From Streblospio benedicti (taxonomy: Eukaryota; Annelida; Polychaeta; Spionida; Spionidae), in contig CM032660.1 of NCBI GenBank assembly GCA_019095985.1, forward strand, positions 19,933,068 through 19,997,067: a stretch of DNA of 64,000 nt. Direction: 5' to 3'. Numbering within the stretch: position 1 is the stretch's first letter; each line of letters begins with the position of its first letter. The translations under genes and the position numbers were made by a program. Positions 32,478 through 44,023 of this stretch are shown here, piece after piece. Under the pieces are notes generated by a model that saw only the letters and a list, made by a program, of their open reading frames with translations, searched no databases and was not told the DNA's origin.

Positions 32478-32675
32478 ACAAATATATGCTTATTTTCCAA
32501 AGTTTATATGATAAATAAAAGAAGTATCCAAAATATTTGTCAAATGTTTTCGACATCTGTGTCCTCTTCAGTTAGCTAGCTTCAGAAGAGGACATATGTC
32601 GCAAATGCTTAACAACTATTTTGAATACTTTTTTTGTTATTTGATCATTATTTTTTTTAAATAAGCATATATTTG
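32478..32675. mobile_element. Foldback carrying two hammerhead-like cores (probable solo Penelope-type ends)
   Basis: Arms begin ACAAATATATGCTTATTT and end AAATAAGCATATATTTGT, about 198 bp in total. The centre TTAGCTAGCT separates two inverted hammerhead-like cores. The minus-strand core (32,548-32,571) reads CTGAAGA, helix II GACA/TGTC with loop CAGA, then GAAA. The plus-strand core (32,583-32,604) reads CAGAAGA, GACATATGTC, GCAA and is more degenerate. There is no ORF. Resemblance to the inverted terminal repeats at 10.3-11.0 kb suggests a Penelope-related origin; a hammerhead-bearing non-autonomous element is an alternative. Confidence 0.55.
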
Positions 32676-32859
32676 TATAGAAAAAACTATCACTAATATG
32701 CTACAAAAAACATGAATGTCAACCGAGGAAATGTTCACCCAGTCCCTTTAGTACTTCTTGGTTTTCTATTCTGCTAAGATTTAAACGAAATGTCCAATTA
32801 GTATTACCATTAAAGGTATTATGTCAGTGTAGGGTCACGTCTTCTCCAACCCTCGACCA

Positions 32860-33072
32860 TTGTTTTGGTCTATATGTATATGTAAATCTGTTGCCAATAA
32901 GGCAAAAGCAGATTCATTAGATAAGAAATCTATGTCAAAAGATAATGTCACTTTCTGGAAGGAGATAAAGAACACCAACTCTGGTCGTAGTTTAAGTGTA
33001 GCTTCGACAATTGATGGTGTGACGGGTGAAAAGAACATTTTACTATGGTGTATATTTTACCGAAATAAATAA
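32860..33072 (+). mobile_element. LINE fragment, pre-reverse-transcriptase region
   Basis: The frame reads NVTFWKEIKNTNSG and later DGVTGEKNI, matching the FWKEI...N...DG..G..NI pattern that precedes the RT domain in CR1/L2-like LINEs. Only about 70 codons remain. Flanks 32,676-32,859 and 33,073-33,628 show nothing recognisable. Confidence 0.55.
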
Positions 33073-33628
33073 ATACTCACTTTATAAGTTAGGGTAAAGT
33101 CGACCTGAATGGGATTTTGCGATTAATGGGCTATCGTTCATTTTGCATGCACAATTAATGTAATTTAGGCTTCTTTCGCCACTAGCCATCAGATATTTAG
33201 GGGAGAGGCCTCGTTTTATCACCTAGAGTAATATTTTTTCCTAAATATCTGAACTGACGCATATATTGCAAAATTCAAAACATAAACTATATAGACTGGT
33301 TGCTTTACAAACATGTTTTCAACCATCATAATTTACAAACATGCTATCAGTGGCAAAGTTCTTCTTTTTGTTTTTGTTTGTTTTTTTCACAATATACCAA
33401 GACGTCTCCCAAACCCACGCCACCCACAGGACCCAGCTCGCCACACACACCCTGAATATAGTACTTTACGATGGTGTAATGTTTACGGAACCATCTTGTC
33501 AGACAGCCGGATTATGAGCTATCAAAGATTTTGCATTGCTTATGATTGTATACCTTTGGGCCGCAAATATTTTATGGTAGTCTACACTGGACTATGGACG
33601 CAGAATATACAACATCCTACCACTGTTA

Positions 33629-33773
33629 ATGTAGGTACTACGTGGTGCTTCCGTGGCCAAATGGATAGGAAGTGCAATTGTAGTTAGTGAGCAAGGAACC
33701 TAGTCGGGTCTGGCAGTGGGTGTTGAGCAAACCTAGCCCTAGCAGGTTGTATCCTGCGCAGTGGTACCTACAT
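33629..33773 (+). mobile_element. tRNA-like SINE-type repeat with short inverted ends
   Basis: TGGCCAAATGGATAGG (from 33,653) resembles an RNA polymerase III A box, and GGGTGTTGAGCAAACC (near 33,718) resembles a B box, spaced as in a tRNA. The ends ATGTAGGTAC and GTACCTACAT are inverted repeats. The acceptor stem does not pair well, so a functional tRNA is unlikely. There is no poly-A tail. Confidence 0.45.
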
Positions 33774-34998
33774 ATCAAATGTACACAATAAGATAGATCA
33801 CTAATGTGAGTGATGAACACAGTGCGCTTCAGAAACAAGTGGTCCACCAGATAGTTGAGAAAGGCAGTTTAGTGTGCCAAGGATCTTCATGACCTGGTAT
33901 GAATATGACGTTGCCTTATAAGTTCTGTCCCGCGCCTCCGGATAGTGGTAAAACGATCAAATAACTTTTGAGAATGTTTGAGATCTATGTCAACTTAGTT
34001 ATGCTGACGTTGGGGACTGCTTGGATGCTGTTATCTTCGAGTAGATTTTTGGTCGTTACAATCGCCGGCAACATTTTAAGCATGCTCAAAATTTTGCGTC
34101 ATTGTATCACTATTGAAGAGGTATGGTCGTTGTTTGTTGTTGGAGGTGGGTGATATGTTGACAGAGAACAAAATAAAAGGGGAGTATGTGATCTCCGGTA
34201 AGAGGGCGCAATAAAATAATTTTTGTATCTTTTGACATTTTAGAAACTCTTTTCCTGTTTGTCAGCTGCAAACTGCCATTCGCAGGTAGCAGATCTTCTC
34301 CCGAATTCCATAGTGAGTGTAGAACAGAGCCATGGACCCCAGCATCGTGAGAAGGGAGGTGATATATACTATACGGTAAGACCTCCAATTAAGATCAACT
34401 ATCTATTGAGACCGCCTATTGAGAAAGCTACCAGAATAAACTCCTGTATAGATACCATCTCTATATTGCTACCGCCGGTCAATAGTTGCGAGTAAATGTG
34501 TCAAAATTGAATGTTTGTATTCTTCAAGCTGCCCGCTAGTGTAATGTGGGTCTGCCCTCCGCTGGACATCAAATTCGTATGAAATGCCGATCCCATGTTA
34601 TTTCCGTAATGCGTATTGAATGTTGCATAATATTACGGTATTGTTGTTGCCATCTCTTATTTAGCTGTCACAATTGCGTCGGGGTCGACTCCCAGTTCGG
34701 ATACACCAATAATTCACTCAGTGTTTGGTGATAAGTAGGATAGAAAAAAAGTGGATGATAAAACGAGTGTAAGCAAACCTAATGATGTTGCAAGTTTTTT
34801 TCCCCACAGAATATGAACAGGCTTACTGTGCGAAGTGGAAATTCGTGTACTAGCAATAGGTGTCGTGTATTATACCATATTAATGCATGGGAGTTATGTT
34901 TTTCTATTGTCTGCTGTGGTTTGCTATATTAAACACTCACCCGAGGCGGTGTGTAAGGGAGTAGTCATGAAATACAGAGGACATGGGTGGGGCGGGGG
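33774..34998. other. Non-coding stretch with AATTAAGA-type degenerate repeats
   Basis: 34,371-34,490 contains GACCTCCAATTAAGATCAAC and TATTGAGACCGCCTATTGAG, related to 36,060-36,290. An open segment at 34,265-34,374 lies between a good acceptor (TTCCTGTTTGTCAG) and a good donor (ACG/GTAAGA). However, its donor falls in this repeat and the encoded 36 residues match nothing I recognise. Nothing else is seen. Confidence 0.4.
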
Positions 34999-35003
34999 TT
35001 GTT

Positions 35004-35965
35004 GAGCCGTGTTTTGCAACCAGCCGCGTTTTTGCAACCGGTTGCATATCGTGTTGACGCGTTTTGCAACTGCTAACGCAATTTGCAACCAGAAAGGGGT
35101 CTGGAGGCGCGTTTTACAACCACAACGCGTTTTGCAACTGCCAATGCAAAATGTAATCTGGAGATTTCGTTTTAGTTATTTTCCACATTATAACACTAAC
35201 GCATATGCATTTGAGGGATTTTGTGTATGTTTCTTAACATTATCACATTGTATGAACACTTAACTACAATAGAGAATGCTTTGATTTAGTATTTGATGAT
35301 GCATTTCACATGCACCTCACAGTAGTTTTTACTATCAGCAAAAATTATGTTTAAAGATGCGATTGGCATAACAATTGGGCTGATTATTCTTCCATGCATG
35401 CAATAGCGTTCTTCAAACTTTATGAATGCATATGATTTTCAATATAAAGTCATTTTGAATAAACATTCTTAAAACAATAATATTCAAAATTAAATTGCCG
35501 TAACCGAGAATCACTTTGAATGTGAAAAGAAATATTGTATTGTAAATGATATGCATTCATTTAAAATAAAGAACACAATCACATGTGAGGGCGATTAGCC
35601 TAATTTTTATGCAAATGGCACTGCTAAATATATCTATGCTGATAGTGAAAAGTGGCTATAATGTGGTCTCATATAGCATGTGAAATGCATCTTCTAATGC
35701 TAAATCAATGCATTATTTAATTATGTTAAACAATGTGATAAGTTTAAGAAATATACACAACATCCCTCAAATGCATATGCGTGAGTGTTAGTAATGAAGA
35801 AAATAACTAAAAAAATATCTGCAGGTTACATTTTGCATTGGCGGTTACAAAACGCGTTGCGGTTGCAAAACGTGGCTCCAGACCCCTTTCTGGTTCCAAA
35901 ACGCGTTAGAGGTTGCAAAACGCGTCAACGCGAAATGCAGCCGGTTGCAAAAACGCGGCTTAATA
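35004..35965. mobile_element. Large foldback/MITE with GCGTTTTGCAAC subterminal repeats
   Basis: Nearly the whole 960 bp folds on itself. Left arm 35,004-35,480 and right arm 35,500-35,965 are inverted copies, with outer ends GCCGCGTTTTTGCAACCGG and its complement. Within the first and last 150 bases the phrase CGCGTTTTGCAAC recurs about six times per side. Such subterminal repeats often bind transposase in hAT-type elements. No ORF. Clear target duplication not found. Confidence 0.7.
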
Positions 35966-36059
35966 GGGTAACGGTCGCCACCCGCCTCGCTTGTACACAG
36001 TGCATAATGCATATCGCTCAAGGAACCTAAATATGGTCACGAGGTCGAACGGACGGTAT

Positions 36060-36290
36060 TAGCAAAGTTAAAGTCGAACCTCTAATTAGGACCGCCTCTC
36101 TATTAGGTCCACTTTCTTCGGACCCGAATTTCCCCCTATATATCATTAGTAATGCAAACCTCTATATTAAGACCAGCCTCTCAATTAAGACCACTTTATG
36201 CGGTCCCAAGTACCATAATCACCTCCAATTAGGACCACACAGGCTTTTCTGCGGCTGCTCACTCTACACATCTCCATTAAAGGTCAGACA
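36060..36290. repeat. Degenerate direct repeats of CTCTAATTAGGACCGCCTCT
   Basis: Several copies of a 20-40-bp phrase (CCTCTAATTAGGACC, CCTCTATATTAAGACC, CTCAATTAAGACC, CCTCCAATTAGGACC) lie in tandem. Related copies lie at 34,371-34,490, on the other side of the 35-kb foldback. The type resembles terminal parts of pogo/Tigger-like DNA transposons; this assignment is tentative. Confidence 0.45.
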
Positions 36291-37394
36291 GAGTTGATTA
36301 CGTAACATTTTCTGTAGACTCCCATTGTAGTTAAAGAGCTATACTTAAGATTGTGTTTGCTTTTAGTTAGCGACACGTTTGATAGCTGATAGTAAGAAGT
36401 TTTATCGCCAGGGGGTTGAATATTTAATCGACGATCTTAGATGACTAATTTATGTTTGATTTCTGTGTATTTTGTGATTGAAGTTTTATCTAGTTTTAGT
36501 GTATCAAAGACTCCGATACGTATTAGGAACTTTGTGGGATGCTTTACTAAATTTTATTGATGATAGAAGAACAAAGAGAAAATGTGTTATAAAAAGCCCA
36601 GAAATAGATTTCTTTTTTCATTCTTTGTCTGTACCTCATGCCTAGTAGATAAATCTATTCCAGTTTATATAAAGCAATAATCAAAATGTCTAAACCCAAA
36701 CGTAGAGCTGCCACTTGATATCAAAATTAAGTTGATCAATGAAAGTAAATATTTGAGTCAAAGACAATTGCAGAGTTTATATGGAATATCAAATACATAA
36801 CACATTAAAAAGAAAATCTGAATACATGATATATTGGTATATCATGTCACATTTTTCTCAGATATTGGTATATTGTCGGCCAAGTTTTTTTTCTTCAGAA
36901 ATAGGCGTGTGTTATAATTATCAACACGTCCGTACCCATTTTCTGCCCCCCCCCCCAAGCCGAGTAATTACAACATTTCCGCTCATTATGTGGAAAATAA
37001 ACTTGTGATGTCATGTACAAAATGGTATTAAACCAAGATTCTAAATATTATCTCTATATGACTAGTCACTCGCTGTATAATAATCAAATGGCAATATAAT
37101 ATCAAAAATCTATAATATTCACTAACGTATAGATTGAAAACTATATGAGGAAATTCGGAAAGATACTTGTTGCAGTACGTTTGCCTCACTTTTATTTATT
37201 TGTTTTGTTTTGTATGGGTTTGTGGGATGTTGTGAAACCGTGACTGTCCCGTAGTATGTCCGACGCCCTGAAAAATTGCGTTATTGGCCATTGTGAGTTC
37301 GTTTGCATTATGACTTTGACTGTCCAGGTATATTGTTCTCTTGTCTCTTTGTTTGTGAAAACTCTGCAGCCATCATTTTGTATGATTGTCGCAG
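36291..37394. other. Unassigned non-coding stretch
   Basis: No gene or repeat recognised. Confidence 0.4.
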
Positions 37395-37748
37395 ATGGAG
37401 GCTAGGTTGTGTTTGTGCACGAGCCTCCAGGGGCAGGATAGGTAACCGACTGAGCCTCAGAGTAGGGGGCATCACCCCAGCGATTGTTTTCAAACAAGAT
37501 GAGTTATTTGCGGCCACGCGGTACCAAGTCCACGATGGTGAGGGAGGAGGGCCAACCTCGATAAGAACAGTTATTAAAGAGATCATATTCCCATCGGAAA
37601 CAGGATTCCAGCCAAACCTGCTGCTGTACCAGCGTCTAAGAGTAAACTGCCGCTATCCGGCCTACCCAGTACAAGGAGAGCAAACAAGGTCTTCAGGATG
37701 GAACACTGTGATGACAGACCGTGCCAGTGACTGTAGAAGTGTGTGTGG
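37395..37748 (+). CDS. Possible internal exon of an unknown gene
   Basis: An open segment of 354 bases lies between a fair acceptor (ATTGTCGCAG) and a good donor (GTG/GTAAGA), with the same codon phase at both ends. It is more GC-rich than its surroundings. The peptide includes IGNRLSLRVGGITPAIVFKQ and FQPNLLLYQRLRVNCRYPAY, which match no family I know. The total open frame runs 37,303-37,809. No partner exon was found nearby, so this may be chance or a transposon piece. Confidence 0.25.
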
Positions 37749-39111
37749 TAAGATCACTATTTCTATGCAGATTGTTAGATCATGTACACGTATTCATGTG
37801 CCTCATTAATAGCAAGCGGCGCGCCGCAAGGGCATACGTCAAAATCCATCATTATATACTTTGATCAAACACATATTTTTGTCTTCAGTTGAGAGCATTG
37901 GCACTTGTCACAAGAAAAAACTGATAAAGGCAGTTAAATCTTAGTACTTTGTTATTACTTATATGTACAGATGAACAAGAATTATACTAAGTATCTATCT
38001 TTTTAAGATATTATATAGTGAGATGAAGGTGTAGCGAATGTGTGGTTTAATTTTATTTATAGGCAGCACGGTGACAAGAGTGAAAGCTTCCACTTGAGAC
38101 ATCTTGTACGTGCGTATGTGGTGGGATACACTTTTCTCTTTGGTAATGTCTAAAGATGTTTTTCTTGTGGAGTGATTTATCCTGATATTTTGTGGTTGGA
38201 TCTCTCTTCTTAAGTTTCTTACAGATCCTATCATGTTTTGTCATTCAGAAGGGCCTGGCACCGAAAGTCTCTAACATAAAGCTTTTAAAAGCGTTCGGTG
38301 TAAAGTGAAAGGATAGACCTCATGTACCTGAACAATGAACCTGCGCAACTACTGCCTCTAAATCGTATAAGTGTTCTAATATTTTCACATTAATGGTGTA
38401 ATGGTTAGAATTAAAGTGAACATAAATGATGCATGGGGTACATTTTAGTACCACCTATTATGATGTAAAGTAATAATGGGCTGGGTACTACTATCAACAT
38501 AAATAGTGATCAGACCGATGATTTAGACCACTGGCACCCGCTCTCACGCCCTCAAACCAGTGTCTCGTCATCATAGGCGTGTGGTGCTACCAGTGAGCTT
38601 TCAAATTCTTCAAGTTCTTTGTATCAATGGCAGTCCCATTGTCCTACGCCAGAGAATATCACGTGTGAGATTCCTAGGAGTGATTACAATTTAAGATGGT
38701 CACATCTTGTGCTAGCTATTTTTGGAAGCACGTTCATAGAGGGTGCTAGGTGGGTATTTTGACCCATCTTGCTATATCGCCTTCCTTTTAAATGATGACA
38801 ACACATCTTGAATACGCTCTTTGGATATATCCTGCAATGGGGGATATAATAGTAATGGGTTATTATACCAGCGGGGTTGAAAGATCATAAATTGTGGTAT
38901 GGAGTGTGGAGTTCTGTTTATACAAAGTGAAATATTGTCTGATCTCCCAGCCCTTCTCATATAATTAACCTTTTCTCCCATGTTTCTTTTAGCATTTTAA
39001 GTCTTAATCTGTGCATTCATCATATCATCATAATCTTGTAAGACAAGAAAATTATCCGTATAAAGTGGGATTTATTGTTGATGCAATTATCCAAGTCAAA
39101 ATTCCTAACAA
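37749..39111. other. Unassigned non-coding stretch
   Basis: No gene or repeat was recognised; short open frames on both strands carry no motif. Confidence 0.4.
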
Positions 39112-39123
39112 TGCAGTTTTCAT

Positions 39124-39921
39124 TATATACATGGTTAAACTGTACATTTGTGCTTGTTTTTTACGAGCTTACTTACATAGCTTTTCTAAACTTCCCGGTT
39201 CTTCTTCAGTCTGCCAACTGCCTATGCGTCACGTGATGGTGGTGTGACGTCATCGGCAGCGGCTGGTAGGATGTTGGTGTAGATGGTTGGCAGGTCGGCG
39301 GTCCCTACGTTCTTATTGAGGTCGGGCTTGAGGCGCCTGATGTGTATGGCCTCCCTGATCTTTCTTTCAAAAGTGTTCTGGTCAGGGTCTATAATCAGCG
39401 ATATGTGATGGCTCTCTCTGTCCGGTTGATGAAGATGTAAGGAGACATGTGACGAGGTGATGCTAGGACGTCTATGCCGGTCAAATCTGGTCCCAAGTGT
39501 CGATGATGTTTCACCCACATAAGAGCTACTACATCCTTCAGAACCTGAGCCACCACAGTTTATTTGGTAAACCATACCACACCATACCACAAACGTCTTC
39601 TTTCTTGGCTGGATCCTTGGGTGCTACTAGTAACCGTTTAAGAGTGTTCACATGTTTAAAGTAGGCACTGCATCCATAATCACTCATAATTCTTCTTACG
39701 GCCTCCGACAAGTCCTTCACACAGGGTATTCCCACCATCGTCTTCTTCGTCTCTTCCGTCCACCACCGTCACACCACCATCACGTATAGGCAGTTGGCAG
39801 ACTGAAGAACCGTGAAGGTTCGAAAGGCTATCTAAGTAAGCTCGTAAAACAAGCACAAAAGAGTACAGTTTAACCATGTATATAATGTTATACAACTTGT
39901 GCAGATGAGTATCCAATATGT
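39124..39921 (-). mobile_element. Penelope-like element fragment 2
   Basis: Flanked by a 12-bp direct repeat TGCAGTTTTCAT (39,112-39,123 and 39,922-39,933). Inverted repeats lie at ~39,124-39,245 and ~39,765-39,888, with a ~33-bp tail (39,889-39,921) outside one of them. The tail resembles that of the 10.3-kb element (GCAGATGAGTATCC). Minus-strand coding remnants show VYQINCGG, SSYVGETSSTLGTRFDRH and RKIREAIHIRRLKPDLNKNVG, a GIY-YIG endonuclease. No reverse transcriptase is present; the element is broken. Terminal repeats keep a CTGAAGA ... stem ... GAAA order reminiscent of a hammerhead, more degenerate than in the 10-kb element. Confidence 0.8.
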
Positions 39922-39933
39922 TGCAGTTTTCAT

Positions 39934-42759
39934 ATAATCCAGAATAGAGTTAGTTGCATATATGTTATGGTGAACAGTTTATTCATAGCATACAGTGCGT
40001 AAAATGGTGGGTGGGGGTGGTGTGGGGCTTATTCAAATGCTGGTACTTATTATATCTCAATTAGACACAGTTCATGAACATGTGTTACTTTTGTAGGGTC
40101 CTGATTGGTTGAATACCAAATGTGCAAAAGTGTACAACTTTTCTAATCCTTTATGAAAAATGTCTACTACAGGGATTTCTAAACATAGCACACAGACACC
40201 AAAGTGGGGGCACTGCATAGGCTACTGTGTGAATTAGTTTAATGAAGGTTTTATCGACCACTTACGTTATCACATGAGATCAGATGCATGGTAGTAACTC
40301 TTCAAAATTGCGTAAATCTTAACTTTAATAGCAATTTTTATTATGATTACTCGAGTTGTAACCCAATGTGTGGTGACTCGCACCTCTTACATATCTAAAT
40401 GTCAAATGTAAAGCGAATATGAGCGTTTAAATACAAAGGTAAAAGAAGTATTGCTGAGTGAATAGGACAATAGTATTATTACATAGAGATCGTAAGTCTA
40501 CTCTTTCAATATATATTCTAAACATGTGGGTCGTTTTTAGAAAAAAAAACATAGTACAATGTGTTTTAGCAAAAGCTATTAGACAATGCATTTTTAATAA
40601 AGAACATATCTATTACCATGGACATATTTGTTTTTTAACTTTCAAACGCAAAAAAGTGTTTCAATTTGAAAGATTTATGCTATACTATTAAGTAAAAGTA
40701 GAAAAAATATACATTGCATTTTTTTTATAATGTTTGCTATTTCTTCTTCTGTGTCTAGATATAGTGCATATGGCAGGTAGTGTAGGGCTCTATCATGATA
40801 ACTTGACAGGGCAACTTGTGGAGACAAAATATTTTTAACTGATAAGTTTTCGCGTCTTTTAAAAAATCTAGAGAGCTTTCCTGCCTATATAGACAATGAA
40901 GATATCTAATTGCTATATTTTTTCCAGGAACAATATGATTTTAATAAATTTAATAGTCGCAAAATATTTTAGTTTTTATTTTATTTTACAGGATATATCA
41001 ATATGTTAGAGCATAATCTACAAACTGAGGATTATGGGTTTTGACTCTTGGTTATGCTAATGTGTTTCCACTTTTTCGTAAAGTACTTATTCCAGATTAT
41101 ATTGCCTTACTCGACATAAAATGAATACCTGATCAGTCATGGGCGCAAAGCATTGTGGGTGACGTTGTATTCTTTGGTCCTATTGCATACAACCATTTTC
41201 TTGTCGTTAATGTAGAAATCCATACGATAATAGCGCCGTGTCTCGTCTGTGATGGTGCATAGAGAATTTTACGAGAACGACAGCGATATATTTTCACGAT
41301 GAATCAATATTGTTGATTATGTGTAAAAGGTTGGCCGGGTTGGTAGCCTCATGAATGTATGTGCATGTGCTTATTATACTGTGACGGATTTTAGATAGCT
41401 TATTGGGAGATATAGATTGAAGTACTTTTTCTAGTGAGATTGTAGAAGTTTTTGTGGGAGTTGGTTTTTAGATTTGATTTAAAAAAAATATGTGCGTGTT
41501 CTTCATTTTCATCGTCGTTTCAAATTTCATGGTTTCAAATCACCCTGGCCTCGGGCCAGATTTGACAAATGAAGATATCTAATTGCTATATTTTTTCGAT
41601 CGACTAAGATCGACTTTATATGGATCATCTCTGCATTTATATCAACTGTGTTTGTGTTGTCCCGCGAGGAGCAAGAATTCAAGCTAAAGGCATAGAAAAT
41701 TTGAGGAGAACTGTTTGGAATTTTTGTACAATGATTTCCAGTGCACACTTGTATGATTACGTCTTTTGTGTCGTTTACCGGCAGTAGTTGTAAAAGTTGT
41801 CTGTGAAGTTTCGTGAACATGTCCCTGTCCTGGAAGCATTTTGTGACTATTTACTGTTTGTCAATCAGATCTAGTGCACATATAATAAATATTTTGTGTT
41901 TTGTTTTATAGTGTTCTATAAAATAAAATGATGATGAGACCAAGTGCTGTGAACCCAGTCTACAGGATTTTAAATAAATATTTTGTGATGTTTGTATATT
42001 CAGTTTGTGCTTGCTTGTCTTATTGCATGTTCTATTTTGTAGAAGTGTGTGCTATTTAAATGATATAGGTTGTGCGTAGACTTTTAGTGAAAAGTGTTTA
42101 CAGGTGGGGAACAATTATTTCAAAATGAAGGGGAATTAGCATCAGAATTTTGAGTAGATTATTGGATGAATACTGTGGACTTGTATATAGGAAAGACAAA
42201 ATTGTTAGAAAAATAGATATGGATTTCATTTTGATAAATCGTTTTTTTTTCTTGGATGCAATGATGAATCTTTGGTTCTGCTGTTGTGTTGTAAAATGGA
42301 AGAGAGACCTTTTGATTTTAAGTTGCTCCATAGAACTATTGGTGTTGAAGAGAGAAGGATTTTTTATAGGATGAGAGAAAGTTCCCCCAGCAAAATTAAG
42401 GGCACACCACTTAGTTCTTAGCCCCAGTCTAATATTCCTTAAGGCCGTATCGTACATAGCTGTAGCAACTACAAGACTATTGTTTTAACTTCCAACATGT
42501 TTTGTTTAGGTGATCATGTGCCAAGAATATGAAAACAACACCTCCGTTCTATTCATTAATAGAAAACAGTAGATTTAAGTTTCATATCCTGGCACATAAT
42601 TATTCAAACCAAATTGAGATAGTACTGGTACTACTATCCTTATGGTCATGGATAGATCACACCAGTATTAACACCCATGAACAGCCTTTGATTGATGAAA
42701 TTACAAACAACTTTCTGCAATAAGCTAGATATTTTCAAGTTTTTCTGCCATCTTTGAAC
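39934..42759. other. Non-coding stretch with dispersed short repeats
   Basis: No gene recognised. A 29-base phrase (GAAGATATCTAATTGCTATA plus a T run) occurs at 40,897-40,925 and 41,571-41,600. 41,330-41,570 is the first copy of a repeat also found at 43,548-43,705. Confidence 0.45.
41330..41570 (+). repeat. Dispersed repeat, copy 1
   Basis: Starts GGTTGGCCGGGTTGGTAGCC and ends CGGGCCAGATTTGACA. It shares with copy 2 (43,548-43,705) the order TTTTAGATTTGATT, ATGTGCGTGTTCTTCATTTT, ATTTCATGGTTTCAAAT and CTCGGGCCAG. Family unknown; no ORF. Confidence 0.6.
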
Positions 42760-42769
42760 ATGTGCTACT

Positions 42770-42930
42770 AGTAAACAAGGCTTCTGATTGGTCAAAATGG
42801 TGTCAAGCTTACATCCGGTACAGTAGCGACCTCTTTGGGCCATGATATGTATGCAAATGAGCTTTACTCTTATTGGCTGGCTGTAAACACAAGTAATTAT
42901 AGGGATTTGGACTGGGGCATTATACATTAT
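42770..42930 (+). promoter_or_regulatory. Candidate promoter of the KY/hillarin-like gene
   Basis: An octamer ATGCAAAT (42,851-42,858) lies between two reversed CCAAT boxes (ATTGG at 42,787 and 42,872), about 1.2 kb upstream of the MGCC first coding exon. This combination is common in animal promoters. The link to the gene is an inference from position and strand. Confidence 0.3.
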
Positions 42931-43547
42931 ATTGCCACAGAACTGGGGTGTGAAAGTTGAAAAAAATTACAGCAAAGGAAAACAAACCAAGTGGACTTAT
43001 TTCTGGTGCTTAGGATATACAGAAGAAAAGCGACCTATTCATTGACAGCTGCAGTGTGATGATTGTTTTCTACTGTATGAATTGCATGATGTAGAATGAC
43101 AGTTCAAAGTTTCGCCTTTGCTAGGTCTTCTGCTTGTGGCCATTACATACTGCACTGGAATTTTTGTAAAGATTTTGTTTTGAATATGATTGTTTCATTA
43201 TATAATAACTGTAATTGAAATGCATTTTTGGATTATGGTTATTCATTTGTGTGACATTTGAATTCAATGGCATATGGGAACTTGTGTTTAATGATTTTAG
43301 TTCTTAATTAGACATCAACGATTTTTTACTTTTGATTATGGAAACGTTTCACAGTTAACTAAGGCGATTTAATTGATTACATGTATTACTAGATTCTGTT
43401 ATTAGAATTATCAGATTCATTTGTAGGAATTTTCTCTCAAATATTATTCGTGTTTTATATTGTCTATGATTGAGTTAATCATTTGCTCCATAGGAAATTT
43501 CAGGAGACATTTATTTTAGTGGTGGGGGGGGGGGCGGGGCAAATGTA

Positions 43548-43705
43548 ACAGGTTGGCCATGTTGGCCTCAAGAAAGTATGTGCTTAAATGCTTAATGTGG
43601 CGGTTTTTAGATTTGATTAAAGAAACATGTGCGTTTTTCATTTTCATTGTTCTTCACATTTCATGGTTTCAAATACCCTGGCGTCGGGCCAGGTGTGACA
43701 TATGT
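43548..43705 (+). repeat. Dispersed repeat, copy 2
   Basis: Second copy of the repeat at 41,330-41,570, shortened in the middle. A 136-codon open frame at 43,553-43,963 begins inside it and is not considered a gene. Confidence 0.6.
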
Positions 43706-44023
43706 GACTTACAGGAGTGTTTTCCAGTACAGATGTTCTTTATAAAACTATTTTTTGCACTGACATTGATTATTGTAATTCAACAACTGCCTAATGGAAA
43801 CATTGGTGACGTTCACTACGACCATATCATACATGTAGCTATAGCGACTGTATCGTGGAGTGCTATGCATGATGGGTACCGAGTTGACGATATGCTTTAT
43901 TCAATGGTATTGGACACATGCTGTCGTTGTTTGTATCACTTTGATATGTGTGTATATAATTGATTGTATTTATTGGTTTTTAATTGTATATTTGTTTCAT
44001 AGAACTGATGTTAACACCTCACC

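Noticed and set aside
33643-33733. Functional tRNA gene
   Set aside because: Box-like motifs are present but acceptor and anticodon stems do not pair well and the segment lies in an inverted-end repeat.
34265-34374. Internal exon with good acceptor and donor
   Set aside because: The donor lies in a repeated sequence also found at 36 kb and the 36-residue peptide has no recognisable motif; noted but not called.
35009-36030. Short open frames within the 35-kb foldback as genes
   Set aside because: They mirror each other on the inverted arms and consist of the GCGTTTTGCAAC repeats.
43553-43963. 136-codon open frame with hydrophobic segments
   Set aside because: It begins inside a dispersed repeat also present at 41.3 kb, has no splice context or known motif, and no counterpart frame in the other repeat copy.
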